The notes under the pieces are model-generated. The model saw only the letters and a list, made by a program, of their open reading frames with translations. It was not told the origin of the DNA and did not search any database. DNA of 6,398 bases from Clostridiales bacterium (lineage in GTDB: Bacteria > Bacillota > Clostridia > Christensenellales > Aristaeellaceae). This document shows, one piece after another, positions 1 through 6,398 of the stretch. A program made the position numbers and the translations under genes. The first letter of the stretch is position 1. Every line of letters starts with the position of its first letter. The stretch spans positions 1 through 6,398 of the forward strand of contig JAAZEI010000081.1 in assembly GCA_012512355.1 (NCBI GenBank), in the 5' to 3' direction.

Positions 1-141
1 ATGTTTTCAAGTAAGAAGCGACATTGCCTGTTAATTTAATAATGGAAAATTACTGCAAAAAATCGTATTTTCTTTTATTTCTTAATTGTATGATACTTTT
101 ATTTCAATAGAATGATGGATACAGCAGCGGGGAGGCAACAA
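1..141 (+). promoter_or_regulatory. AT-rich leader upstream of dgt with a weak candidate promoter
   Basis: This stretch precedes the likely dgt start and is strongly A+T rich, with a T-rich tract around 66-106. The best -10-like hexamer is TATGAT at 89-94 (5 of 6 matches to TATAAT). The -35 position 17 bases upstream (TATTTT, 66-71) does not resemble TTGACA, so the call is tentative. Transcription from it would begin near 101, leaving about 40 bases of leader before the TTG at 142 but only about 10 before the ATG at 112. Frame 1 is open from base 1 to a TAA at 37-39, which could be a tiny spurious frame or the tail of an upstream gene; there is too little to identify it. No terminator hairpin is evident here. 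Confidence 0.25.
129..135 (+). promoter_or_regulatory. Shine-Dalgarno site (GGGGAGG) that favours a TTG start for dgt
   Basis: GGGGAGG at 129-135 is followed by six bases and then TTG at 142-144, ideal spacing for ribosome binding. It lies inside the longer frame that begins with ATG at 112 or 115, and no comparable purine-rich site precedes those ATGs (the bases just before are T-rich, ending in CAATAGA). This is the main reason for starting dgt at 142. Confidence 0.7.
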
Positions 142-1143
142 TTGAATATACGAGAATTCTTAGAACAAAGAGAAGAAATGGGTTTATCCCAGTATGCAGC
201 CAAAAGCTCACAGAGCAGAGGACGGGAATATCCAGCCTCGTCCTGTGAAATGCGTACCGAATATCAACGCGATAGAGATCGTATTATTCATTCCAAAAGC
301 TTCAGAAGGCTTCAATTTAAAACACAGGTATTTGTTTCACCTGAAGGAGATCATTACCGAACAAGATTGACGCATACTTTAGAGGTGGCACAGGTGGCGC
401 GAACCCTATCAAGATCGTTGAATCTGAATGAAGATCTGACTGAAAGCATCGCTCTGGGTCATGATTTGGGACATACTCCTTTTGGTCATATAGGGGAGAG
501 AACCATCAATCGACTGGTTGGAGGAGGGTTTCGTCACAATGAACAAAGCCTTCGAATGGTTGAAGTTATCGAAGGAAATCAAGGCCTCAACCTGACGTGG
601 GAAGTTCGAGATGGGATTGTCAATCACTCAGGGGAAAGACAGGCTGCCACCATGGAAGGCCGTATTGTTGGAAAAGCTGATCGGATTGCTTACATTAATC
701 ATGATATTGATGATGCTATACGAGCTGGCATCATCAAATCAGAGGACTTACCTCTTCAAAGCCTTAAGGTGCTGGGTCAAACTCATGGCGAAAGAATCGC
801 CGCTATGATTAAAGATATTGTTGTTAACAGTGTCAATAAATCCGAGGTGCTATCAAGCGATAGCTTCCAAGAAGCAACTGATGATTTACGAAAGTTTTTA
901 TTTGAGAACGTCTACCAGGATAAATGGCGGTCTGATGAAGAAAAAAAGTGTGATTTTATTATTACAGAGTTATTTGGCTATTTTATGCTGAATCCAGCTG
1001 AAATGCCTCTTGAATTCGTAACTATTGTATATCGTGATGGAACTGAGCGTGCAGTTACAGATTATATCGCCTCAATGACGGATCGTTTTGCTATGAGGCT
1101 GTTCCATCAACTGTTTGTACCCAACAGTTTTTCGGTTATTTAG
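142..1143 (+). CDS. dgt: Deoxyguanosinetriphosphate triphosphohydrolase-like protein (HD-domain dNTPase)
   Basis: Dgt-family enzymes are cytoplasmic HD-superfamily phosphohydrolases that cleave dNTPs to the deoxynucleoside plus triphosphate, lowering or balancing dNTP pools. Numbering from the TTG start (333 aa), the metal-binding HD signature is visible: His78 in RLTHTLEV, His107-Asp108 in GHDLGHTPFGH, and an Asp at 180 in GKADRIAY followed by NHDIDD. The family motifs QRDRDRIIHSKSFRRL (about 43-58) and SPEGDHYRTR (66-75) are also present. The C-terminal DYIASMTDRFA segment is typical and shows the protein is complete. Its length fits the short Gram-positive subclass, not the roughly 500-aa E. 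coli Dgt. The TTG start is chosen because GGGGAGG lies just upstream and the protein then begins with NIREFLEQRE, which matches how I recall related proteins starting; an ATG start at 112 would add ten residues. It lies 52 bases upstream of dnaG, a common Clostridia arrangement. Substrate preference cannot be read from sequence. Confidence 0.93.
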   Translation: MNIREFLEQREEMGLSQYAAKSSQSRGREYPASSCEMRTEYQRDRDRIIHSKSFRRLQFKTQVFVSPEGDHYRTRLTHTLEVAQVARTLSRSLNLNEDLTESIALGHDLGHTPFGHIGERTINRLVGGGFRHNEQSLRMVEVIEGNQGLNLTWEVRDGIVNHSGERQAATMEGRIVGKADRIAYINHDIDDAIRAGIIKSEDLPLQSLKVLGQTHGERIAAMIKDIVVNSVNKSEVLSSDSFQEATDDLRKFLFENVYQDKWRSDEEKKCDFIITELFGYFMLNPAEMPLEFVTIVYRDGTERAVTDYIASMTDRFAMRLFHQLFVPNSFSVI

Positions 1144-1195
1144 CAGGATATTTAGCTAATATGTCGAATAAGTATCATAGTAGAGGTGGTGCGCA

Positions 1196-2974
1196 ATGGC
1201 GTTGATGTATCCTGGTGTATGGGTAGATGAAGTATTATCCCGTGCTGATATCGTGGATGTAGTATCCGCTTATTTGCCGCTCAAGAGACAAGGTAGAAAC
1301 TACATCGGCCTTTGTCCTTTTCACAACGAAAAAACACCTTCTTTTTCAGTTAACAGAGAGAACAATGTGTATCATTGCTTTGGCTGCAAAGCCGGAGGAA
1401 ATGTGGCCCAGTTCGTGATGGAAATGGAAAAACTCACCTTTCCGGAATCATTGCGTCATCTTGCCAAGTTGCTGAATATATCAGAACCGGTGCAAGCTTA
1501 TGACCCTCGAGCCGAACAGGAGCGTTCACAAAAAGAAAGAGTTTATGATGCCAATAAAGATGCAGCACTCTACTTCAACGCGAACCTCTATAATCCCCAA
1601 GGTAAAAAGGTGCTGGATTATTTATACCGGCGTGGCATCGATGATGCAATGATAAAACGTTTTGGCTTAGGTGCCAGCAGCGATGAGTGGAGTGGATTAA
1701 AAGATTATTTGAACCAAAAAGGTTACACTCAAGATGAACTGGCTGCCAGCGGTTTAATCCATGTTAGGCAGGGAAATAGTTATGATGTCTTTCGAGATCG
1801 CGCTATATTCCCCATTATTGATTTGTACGGCAAGACGATTGGTTTTGGCGCCCGGGCGATGGGAGACGCACAACCCAAATACCTCAACACTCAGGATACA
1901 ATCATTTTTAATAAACGCTATGGCCTATACGGCGCAAATTACCTGAGAAAACAACGTGATCTCAAACGCGTTATTTTAGTTGAGGGATATATGGATGTTA
2001 TGGCTTTATCACAAGTAGGAATTCAGGGTGCAGTAGCTACCTTGGGCACTGCTTTAAGTCCCCAACAAGCGAGGCTTATGAAACGGTTAGCATCCGAAGT
2101 CTGGGTATGTTATGACGGGGATGAAGCAGGCCAAATGGCCATTATGCGTGCATTAGAGGTTTTAGATGCGGAGGCAATTCCTTCGCGTGTTTTGCATTTG
2201 CCTCAGGGACTGGATCCTGATGATTACCTCAAGCGCTATGGGGCTGACGCGTTTGAAGAACTAAAACCCATAACTGCCAACACATACCGTCTTCTTCGTT
2301 TAAAAATTGGCTTTGATCTATCCTCTGAAGATGAAAACAGTGCATTCTCATTAGAAGCTTGTGAACTGATTTCAAAAGTTGCCAGTCCTCTTGAGCGAGA
2401 AGACTTGGTCCGATGGCTGACAGCAGAAACGGGCTATCCCAAGGATGTTTTGACTCAGCAAGTTGAGCAGCTGTTGCGCAAACTAGGCCCAAAAAGTGCT
2501 GCTGGACTAAAGTCTTCTCTTGGTAAGAGCAGACGAAACGGTGTAGAAATGAGTCTTGACGAAGCGGAAAAAACTTTATTGAGGCTGATGGCAACAGGAC
2601 ACGTTCCCAATGATTTTATGAATGAAGATGACTTTGAATCAGCCACCATTGCGAAGTTATTTAAAGCGCTGTCAGAGGGTCAAAAACCTATGAAAATATT
2701 GACGGACTGTGATGATAACCAGACGCGTTCTATAGCCAGCGAAGCTTTTAGCATGACTGATAGTATAGATATTGAACAAGTGTTACCTGCTGCTGAAGAA
2801 TGCCTCACTGTATTAAGGAAAAAGAAAATCAGCCAGCGCATTGATGCGATTAGTCAAAATCTGAGCAATTTAACAGGGGAACAAAAAATAAGTTCCTTGG
2901 AAGAAATTATGCGGCTTAGAAAGACATTAAACAGCTTAAAGATCTCCCAAGCGGAAGGAAAGGAAATCTCTTAA
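1196..2974 (+). CDS. dnaG: DNA primase
   Basis: DnaG synthesises the short RNA primers for leading- and lagging-strand replication and works with the replicative helicase at the fork. The 592-aa protein is close to the usual length (about 580-600). Domains in order: an N-terminal CHC2 zinc-binding domain (about 1-100) with Cys40, His43, Cys61 and Cys64 (LCPFH and HCFGC); the bacterial primase catalytic core (about 115-250) with [15 protein letters not shown] and PKYLNT; a Toprim domain with the acidic metal ligands Glu263 (VEGYMDV), Asp307 and Asp309 (CYDGDEAG), followed by GLDPDDYL (338-345); and a less conserved C-terminal region (about 430-592) in the position of the helicase-interaction domain. 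The ATG at 1196 is preceded by GAGGTGG (1183-1189) at seven bases. An in-frame ATG at 1205 is possible but worse placed. The stop shares one base with the rpoD start. No frameshift or missing catalytic residue was seen. Confidence 0.98.
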   Translation: MALMYPGVWVDEVLSRADIVDVVSAYLPLKRQGRNYIGLCPFHNEKTPSFSVNRENNVYHCFGCKAGGNVAQFVMEMEKLTFPESLRHLAKLLNISEPVQAYDPRAEQERSQKERVYDANKDAALYFNANLYNPQGKKVLDYLYRRGIDDAMIKRFGLGASSDEWSGLKDYLNQKGYTQDELAASGLIHVRQGNSYDVFRDRAIFPIIDLYGKTIGFGARAMGDAQPKYLNTQDTIIFNKRYGLYGANYLRKQRDLKRVILVEGYMDVMALSQVGIQGAVATLGTALSPQQARLMKRLASEVWVCYDGDEAGQMAIMRALEVLDAEAIPSRVLHLPQGLDPDDYLKRYGADAFEELKPITANTYRLLRLKIGFDLSSEDENSAFSLEACELISKVASPLEREDLVRWLTAETGYPKDVLTQQVEQLLRKLGPKSAAGLKSSLGKSRRNGVEMSLDEAEKTLLRLMATGHVPNDFMNEDDFESATIAKLFKALSEGQKPMKILTDCDDNQTRSIASEAFSMTDSIDIEQVLPAAEECLTVLRKKKISQRIDAISQNLSNLTGEQKISSLEEIMRLRKTLNSLKISQAEGKEIS

Positions 2975-4071
2975 TGAGTACGAAGGCAGAACAAAGACAA
3001 GAACAGAAAATTCAGGAGCTTTATGAACATGCAAAAGCTAAAGGCACAATCAGTTACGATGAGATTGTATCAACTTTAGCAACCGAAGATATCGATCCTG
3101 AGCAGTTTGAGATTATCCTTGAAACATTGGAGTCGATGGGTGTTCATGTAACCAGGGATGATGATAAAAATGAAACAAAAGGATCTTCGGAGGACGCAGA
3201 TAAAGAAGATGATGAAATCGATTTATCTGTACCTGAGGCTATCAACATTGACGACCCTGTACGAATGTATCTCAAAGAAATCGGAAAAGTTGCTTTATTG
3301 ACAGCAGATGAAGAGGTTCAAATTGCCAAGCGTATGGAAAATGGCGATGAAGCTGCTAAGCGTGAATTGGCTGAAGCGAACCTCAGGCTCGTAGTATCTA
3401 TCGCCAAGCGTTATGTAGGACGCGGAATGCTTTTTTTAGATCTCATTCAGGAAGGTAATATGGGCCTCATTAAAGCTGTTGAGAAGTTTGACTATACCAA
3501 AGGATACAAATTCTCAACCTATGCCACATGGTGGATAAGACAGGCAATTACTCGTGCAATTGCTGACCAGGCAAGAACAATCCGTATCCCTGTCCACATG
3601 GTTGAGACAATTAACAAATTAATTCGCATATCGCGCCAACTTTTACAAGAATACGGCCGCGAACCCACACCCGAGGAGATTGCGAAATCGATGGGCATTA
3701 CAGAAGCTAAAGTGCGCGAGATAATAAAAATTGCTCAGGAACCGGTGTCGCTTGAAACCCCCATCGGTGAAGAAGAGGATAGTCATTTAGGCGATTTCAT
3801 TCAGGATGAAGACGCACCCGCTCCAGCGGAAGCTGCCTCAAACGCACTGATGAAAGAACTTCTATGGGAGGTTCTGGATACATTGACACCACGCGAAGCC
3901 AAAGTATTAAGGCTGAGGTTTGGTCTGGATGATGGCAATCCTCGAACCTTGGAAGAAGTAGGCAGAGAATTTCACGTAACACGCGAGCGCATCCGACAGA
4001 TTGAGGCCAAGGCATTGCGTAAACTTAGGCATCCAAGCAGAAGCAAGAAACTAAAGGATTTTCTGGATTAA
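2974..4071 (+). CDS. rpoD: RNA polymerase primary sigma factor (sigma-70/SigA)
   Basis: This is the housekeeping sigma factor that directs RNA polymerase to -10/-35 promoters. At 365 aa it matches the Gram-positive SigA size and lacks the large non-conserved insert of E. coli sigma-70. Visible layout: a region 1.1-like N-terminus (about 1-60), a very acidic linker (about 61-83), region 1.2 ([17 protein letters not shown], 94-110), region 2 with core-binding and -10 recognition segments ([15 protein letters not shown], then [14 protein letters not shown] at 183-196, including Trp186-Trp187, Gln190 and Thr193), region 3 (about 200-285) with the finger-like [12 protein letters not shown] (273-284), and region 4.2 with the helix-turn-helix TLEEVG...[18 protein letters not shown] ending in [13 protein letters not shown]. 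The start ATG overlaps the dnaG stop as TAATG; the purine-rich AAGGAAAGG (2955-2963) inside dnaG is a plausible ribosome site, so translation is likely coupled. Region 4.2 residues Arg337, Glu338 and Arg341 correspond to the -35 contacts known in E. coli. Confidence 0.98.
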   Translation: MSTKAEQRQEQKIQELYEHAKAKGTISYDEIVSTLATEDIDPEQFEIILETLESMGVHVTRDDDKNETKGSSEDADKEDDEIDLSVPEAINIDDPVRMYLKEIGKVALLTADEEVQIAKRMENGDEAAKRELAEANLRLVVSIAKRYVGRGMLFLDLIQEGNMGLIKAVEKFDYTKGYKFSTYATWWIRQAITRAIADQARTIRIPVHMVETINKLIRISRQLLQEYGREPTPEEIAKSMGITEAKVREIIKIAQEPVSLETPIGEEEDSHLGDFIQDEDAPAPAEAASNALMKELLWEVLDTLTPREAKVLRLRFGLDDGNPRTLEEVGREFHVTRERIRQIEAKALRKLRHPSRSKKLKDFLD

Positions 4072-4760
4072 TGACGACAGCTCCATTGCGGCGTTTACCC
4101 AAGCTTGATGAACGTCTCCAATTAATCGCCAATTGTGTCCCCAAGTCTAATCTGGCAATTGACATTGGTGCTGATCATGGACGACTATCCTGTTACTTGT
4201 TGGCAAAAGGTATATGCAAAGAGATGATTGTCAGTGATATCAGCGCTGACTCTCTAAAAAAGAGCGAACAGCTTCTTAGTTTGCATGGTTTAACACATTT
4301 GGCTAAGTTTGTTGTCGCCGATGGACTGGATGCTATTGACCGGTCTGTTGATGCGGTTATTATTGCTGGAATTGGCGGAAAAACTATAGCAGGTATACTA
4401 AGCAAGCATGAGCGATTGTGTAACGCAAAGCTTATAATCTCTGCTCAAACTGATATGCCTTTATTAAGAAAAGAACTATGCGATATAAGCTATGTCATGC
4501 ATAGGGAAACAGTTGTCAAAGCATCTGGAAGATACTATACCATTTTAGAAGCCTTTAGAGGCGAGTGCAGCTATTCACCCAGACAGCTTTACATCGGGAA
4601 TAATCTAACCGCTGATGATGGACTAACACTTATTAACTACTTCCGCTGGCGTAAGGATGTTGTCAGTTCAACCAGAGATCACAATCAGCCTATTTATCTT
4701 GAGTGGTTAGAGGAGGAGTTAAGGCATGCAGAAAATCGCTACAAATCTAACGATATATAA
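4071..4760 (+). CDS. trmK: tRNA (adenine(22)-N1)-methyltransferase TrmK
   Basis: TrmK uses S-adenosylmethionine to methylate N1 of adenine 22 in the D-loop region of certain bacterial tRNAs. The 229-aa length is close to the usual 225-240. The Rossmann-like methyltransferase fold shows motif I as AIDIGADHGRLS (29-40), the acidic turn VSDIS (54-58), ADGLDAI (83-89), and the family-specific AGIGGKTI (99-106), where AGMGG is the form I expect. ISAQTDMPLLRKEL (123-136) and ASGRYYTILEA (151-161) follow, then a helical C-terminal part (about 165-229) as in the family. The ATG overlaps the rpoD stop as TAATG, with AAAGGA at 4053-4058, so translation is probably coupled to rpoD. The 3' end carries the ribosome site and first 35 bases of the next gene. 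Position between rpoD and a Nif3-type gene is the standard Firmicutes context and supports the call. Confidence 0.95.
   Translation: MTTAPLRRLPKLDERLQLIANCVPKSNLAIDIGADHGRLSCYLLAKGICKEMIVSDISADSLKKSEQLLSLHGLTHLAKFVVADGLDAIDRSVDAVIIAGIGGKTIAGILSKHERLCNAKLIISAQTDMPLLRKELCDISYVMHRETVVKASGRYYTILEAFRGECSYSPRQLYIGNNLTADDGLTLINYFRWRKDVVSSTRDHNQPIYLEWLEEELRHAENRYKSNDI
4712..4716 (+). promoter_or_regulatory. Shine-Dalgarno site (GGAGG) inside trmK that sets the Nif3 start
   Basis: GGAGG at 4712-4716, within a longer AGAGGAGGAG purine run, sits nine bases before the ATG at 4726. It lies inside the trmK coding sequence and supports a real 35-base overlap between the two genes, as opposed to a later start for the second. 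Confidence 0.75.
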
Positions 4761-5514
4761 TTTGATCAATGATATTGCGCCCTTTGAGTCGCAAGAAAGT
4801 TATGATAATTCGGGATTTTTAATTGGCAGTATAAACGATGAAGTAAAAAATATCCTCGTTGCTCTTGATGCCACTCCTCAGGTGATAACAGAAGCCATAA
4901 ACAAAGAGGTGCAGTTGTTAATCACACACCATCCTTTGCTCTTTCATGCCATCAGAGAGATCAACACTGAAGGTTACGATGGATCATTGCTGGTGCAGTT
5001 AATCAACAGCGGTATTTCACTCATCAGCGCTCATACAAACCTGGATCTAACCTCATTAAGCGGAGGCGCAGCGATTGCGCGGAAATTATCTTTACAAAAT
5101 ATACGGCAATCTATGGATCCATTTCTGTTTTTAGGTGATTTACCAAAAGTGATGACTGCGGGAGCATTAGGCAAATTAATCGGAGAATTATTGGGAACCC
5201 GACTTCGCTGTTATGGTTCACTTGATAAGGAGATAACCACCTTATCAATAGCCGGAGGAGCATATGATCTGGGTTATCCAAAAGCGATTTCTGCCGGTGC
5301 GCAAGCCTTGCTGACGGGAGAGGTACGATATCATCATGCGATTGCAGCTTCACAATCAGACTTTGTTCTTTTTGACGGCGGTCACTACCAAACAGAAGTC
5401 CCGATGATGGGTGAGCTGACCGACTATTTACAAAACAAGCTACATGAACTACAATATTCGGTGAAGGTATATTTGTCCGAGTGCCATCATCATTCGGAAG
5501 GATATACTTTATAA
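4726..5514 (+). CDS. Nif3-like dinuclear metal-centre protein (YbgI/YqfO family)
   Basis: Members of this family form toroidal hexamers with a two-metal centre in each subunit; some are annotated as GTP cyclohydrolase 1 type 2 homologues, but the physiological reaction remains unsettled. The 262-aa protein shows the expected metal ligands: His68-His69 in ITHHPLLF, Asp107 in SAHTNLD, and His220 and Glu224 in DGGHYQTE. The N-terminal YDNSGFLIG (26-34) is the family's DN-x-G-hydrophobic-x-G motif. The length is near E. coli YbgI (247 aa) and lacks the PII-like insert of B. subtilis YqfO (about 370 aa); the middle segment 120-170 is only a short linker. The C-terminus contains a His run (CHHHSEGY, 253-260), which may be incidental. 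The start is supported by GGAGG nine bases upstream and overlaps trmK by 35 bases. It is followed nine bases later by the zinc-ribbon gene, a pairing seen widely in bacteria. Confidence 0.93.
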   Translation: MQKIATNLTIYNLINDIAPFESQESYDNSGFLIGSINDEVKNILVALDATPQVITEAINKEVQLLITHHPLLFHAIREINTEGYDGSLLVQLINSGISLISAHTNLDLTSLSGGAAIARKLSLQNIRQSMDPFLFLGDLPKVMTAGALGKLIGELLGTRLRCYGSLDKEITTLSIAGGAYDLGYPKAISAGAQALLTGEVRYHHAIAASQSDFVLFDGGHYQTEVPMMGELTDYLQNKLHELQYSVKVYLSECHHHSEGYTL

Positions 5515-5519
5515 GGAGG
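5515..5519 (+). promoter_or_regulatory. Shine-Dalgarno site (GGAGG) abutting the Nif3 stop codon
   Basis: The Nif3 TAA (5512-5514) runs directly into GGAGG, giving TAAGGAGG, followed by four bases and the ATG at 5524. The spacing is slightly short, but the core is a perfect anti-16S match. A ribosome terminating on the Nif3 gene would sit on this site, which favours coupled re-initiation. Confidence 0.75.
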
Positions 5520-5523
5520 AACA

Positions 5524-6225
5524 ATGAGCCAACTCGAACTTTTATGGCAGTATCAGCAAGCGGATGTCGAAGTTGATAATTTGGAGATGTCTCTACGGCG
5601 ATCTCCCAAACGTCAAAAACTCGTCAAACTGAGAGACTCTTTTCAGGATTTACAAAAAAGTCTTAAACAAGTTGAAGATGAAGTTTTGGCCATGCTTGAC
5701 AGAACAGATGCTTTAAAGGATGCTATTTCTTTATCTGAGGATCAAATTAAACAGCTTCAAAACCGTATTCAAAACGAAACGCTTGAAAGCAGTGAGCAAG
5801 TCAGAGATTACATCGATGAAGCTCAGCGAATTACAGTTTCTTTAAATGACTATGAGCATGAAACACGTCGGATTCGTAAAAGCGCAGCTGACAGAGACAG
5901 GCTGCAGCGCGACTTAAAGGTTAGGTTAATTGCGGCAAGAGAAGAGTTTATACCACTGCGTGAGGAATATGATTCTGAGTATAAGCAAGCGCAAGAACAA
6001 GTTGTGAAGCTGCGTGCTAAAGCAGAAGAAAAACGCGAAGGCATAGAAGCTGAATTATTGGAAAAATATAATACCATCAAGCAGCATAGCATACCTCCTA
6101 TTGCACGGCTACAAAACGGACAATGCGGCGGTTGCAATATGTCTTTTCCGTCTTCAGTTCTCCATAATATAAAAAATGGGAAATTAGTTGAATGTGAAAC
6201 CTGCGGCCGCATGGTCATTACATAA
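5524..6225 (+). CDS. Coiled-coil protein with C-terminal C4 zinc ribbon (zf-RING_7/CT398-like)
   Basis: The 233-aa protein is two parts. Residues about 1-185 are almost entirely charged helix with heptad-like spacing (rich in Glu, Lys, Arg, Gln and Leu), predicted to form a long antiparallel coiled coil. Residues about 197-230 form a zinc ribbon with Cys201 and Cys204 (CGGC) and Cys224 and Cys227 (CETC), four cysteines expected to bind one zinc ion. There is no signal peptide or membrane segment, so it should be cytoplasmic. This matches the family often called 'C4-type zinc ribbon domain-containing protein', typified by chlamydial CT398; its cellular role in Firmicutes is not established. 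Adjacent placement after a Nif3-type gene is recurrent and suggests a shared or linked function, but that is inference. The ATG at 5524 follows TAAGGAGG. The stop lies about 10 bases before the estimated start of rnpB. Confidence 0.88.
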   Translation: MSQLELLWQYQQADVEVDNLEMSLRRSPKRQKLVKLRDSFQDLQKSLKQVEDEVLAMLDRTDALKDAISLSEDQIKQLQNRIQNETLESSEQVRDYIDEAQRITVSLNDYEHETRRIRKSAADRDRLQRDLKVRLIAAREEFIPLREEYDSEYKQAQEQVVKLRAKAEEKREGIEAELLEKYNTIKQHSIPPIARLQNGQCGGCNMSFPSSVLHNIKNGKLVECETCGRMVIT

Positions 6226-6235
6226 GACCAGATTA

Positions 6236-6398
6236 TTCTGATGAGGCAATTGAATGGTCGCATGCCTTTGCAGGCATGAGGAAAGTCCGAGCACCATAGG
6301 GCAGGATGCCGGCTAACGGCCGGTGGAGGCGACTCCAAGGAGAGTGCAACAGAAATAAACCGCAGGGGGATTGATCCATCAGTCATCCGTGCCACACG
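6236..6398 (+). ncRNA. rnpB: RNase P RNA, bacterial type A (5' part, cut by window end)
   Basis: RNase P RNA is the catalytic subunit that removes 5' leaders from precursor tRNAs. The hallmark conserved region I is present as GAGGAAAGTCC (6278-6288), followed by CCATAGGGCAGG (6293-6304). A P3-like hairpin precedes it: CATGCCT (6261-6267) pairs with AGGCATG (6272-6278) around a TTGC loop. P8 is CCGGC (6309-6313) with GCCGG (6319-6323), and P9 is GGAG (6325-6328) with CTCC (6333-6336) closed by a GCGA tetraloop. Conserved region II appears as AGTGCAACAGAAATAAACCGC (6343-6363), here differing little from E. coli. These elements fit the ancestral type A architecture. The 5' end near 6236 is estimated by the usual distance to P3, with an uncertainty of several bases. 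Roughly the 3' half, including P1/P2 partner strands and the P15 region, is outside the window. No promoter of its own is obvious. Confidence 0.95.

Noticed and set aside
1111..1132. Possible intrinsic terminator at the 3' end of dgt (CTGTT/AACAG stem followed by five T)
   Set aside because: The stem is only five A/T-rich base pairs with a seven-base loop and lies inside dgt codons just before dnaG; too weak to call a terminator.
1150..1178. Possible promoter for dnaG (TATCAT at 1173-1178)
   Set aside because: There is no -35 match at a proper distance, and transcription would begin within the dnaG ribosome site, leaving no usable leader.
2229..2649. Two minus-strand open frames within dnaG (121 and 64 codons)
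   Set aside because: Both lie wholly inside the primase coding sequence, have no family resemblance and overlap each other; they are shadow frames.
5413..5508. His cluster near the C-terminus of the Nif3-family protein as a possible extra metal site
   Set aside because: Three adjacent His residues close to the C-terminus are weak evidence alone, and the canonical metal ligands are already complete elsewhere in the protein.
5111..5524. A 137-codon minus-strand open frame opposite the Nif3-family gene
   Set aside because: It covers the conserved metal-ligand codons of the real gene and shows no motif of its own.
5850..6395. A 181-codon open frame on the minus strand opposite the zinc-ribbon gene and rnpB
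   Set aside because: It is antisense to a well-supported coding gene and to a conserved structural RNA, has no recognisable domain, and is Ser/Cys-rich in the way typical of a shadow of an acidic/basic coiled-coil gene.
1..6398. Search for mobile elements, CRISPR arrays, phage or defence genes, and tRNA genes
   Set aside because: No transposase, integrase, regular direct repeats, long inverted repeats or tRNA-like cloverleaf was seen; the window is fully occupied by conserved housekeeping genes.

Overview
The window is a single co-directional (+ strand) housekeeping block from a low- to moderate-G+C Gram-positive bacterium (Firmicutes/Bacillota). The gene order, a sigma-70 of about 365 residues with a short region 1, a type A RNase P RNA, and strong GGAGG-type ribosome binding sites point to a Clostridia- or Negativicutes-like lineage. 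The exact genus cannot be read from the sequence. It is a Clostridia-style version of the 'macromolecular synthesis' operon built around primase and the primary sigma factor.

Layout: 1-141 is an AT-rich leader with at most a weak promoter candidate. Next come dgt (dNTP triphosphohydrolase, probably starting at a TTG at 142), dnaG (primase, 1196-2974), rpoD/sigA (2974-4071), trmK (tRNA m1A22 methyltransferase, 4071-4760), a Nif3/YbgI-family metal protein (4726-5514) and a coiled-coil C4 zinc-ribbon protein (5524-6225). The 5' part of rnpB (RNase P RNA) begins about 10 bases after the last stop codon and runs off the window end.

The genes are packed tightly. dnaG/rpoD and rpoD/trmK overlap by one base (TAATG), trmK/nif3 overlap by 35 bases, and nif3 is separated from the zinc-ribbon gene by 9 bases that hold the ribosome binding site. 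The only real gap between genes is 52 bases, between dgt and dnaG. I see no convincing intrinsic terminator anywhere, so one long transcript, possibly reading into rnpB, is the simplest model. Functionally the block joins dNTP pool control (Dgt), replication priming (DnaG), transcription initiation (RpoD), tRNA modification (TrmK) and tRNA 5' maturation (RNase P), plus two conserved proteins of poorly defined function.

I found no mobile element, CRISPR array, phage gene or obviously novel system. All six proteins look full length with intact key motifs. The points worth a second look are modest: the dgt start, the coupling of genes, the position of rnpB, the zinc-ribbon protein, and small sequence departures in TrmK and in the RNase P P12 region.
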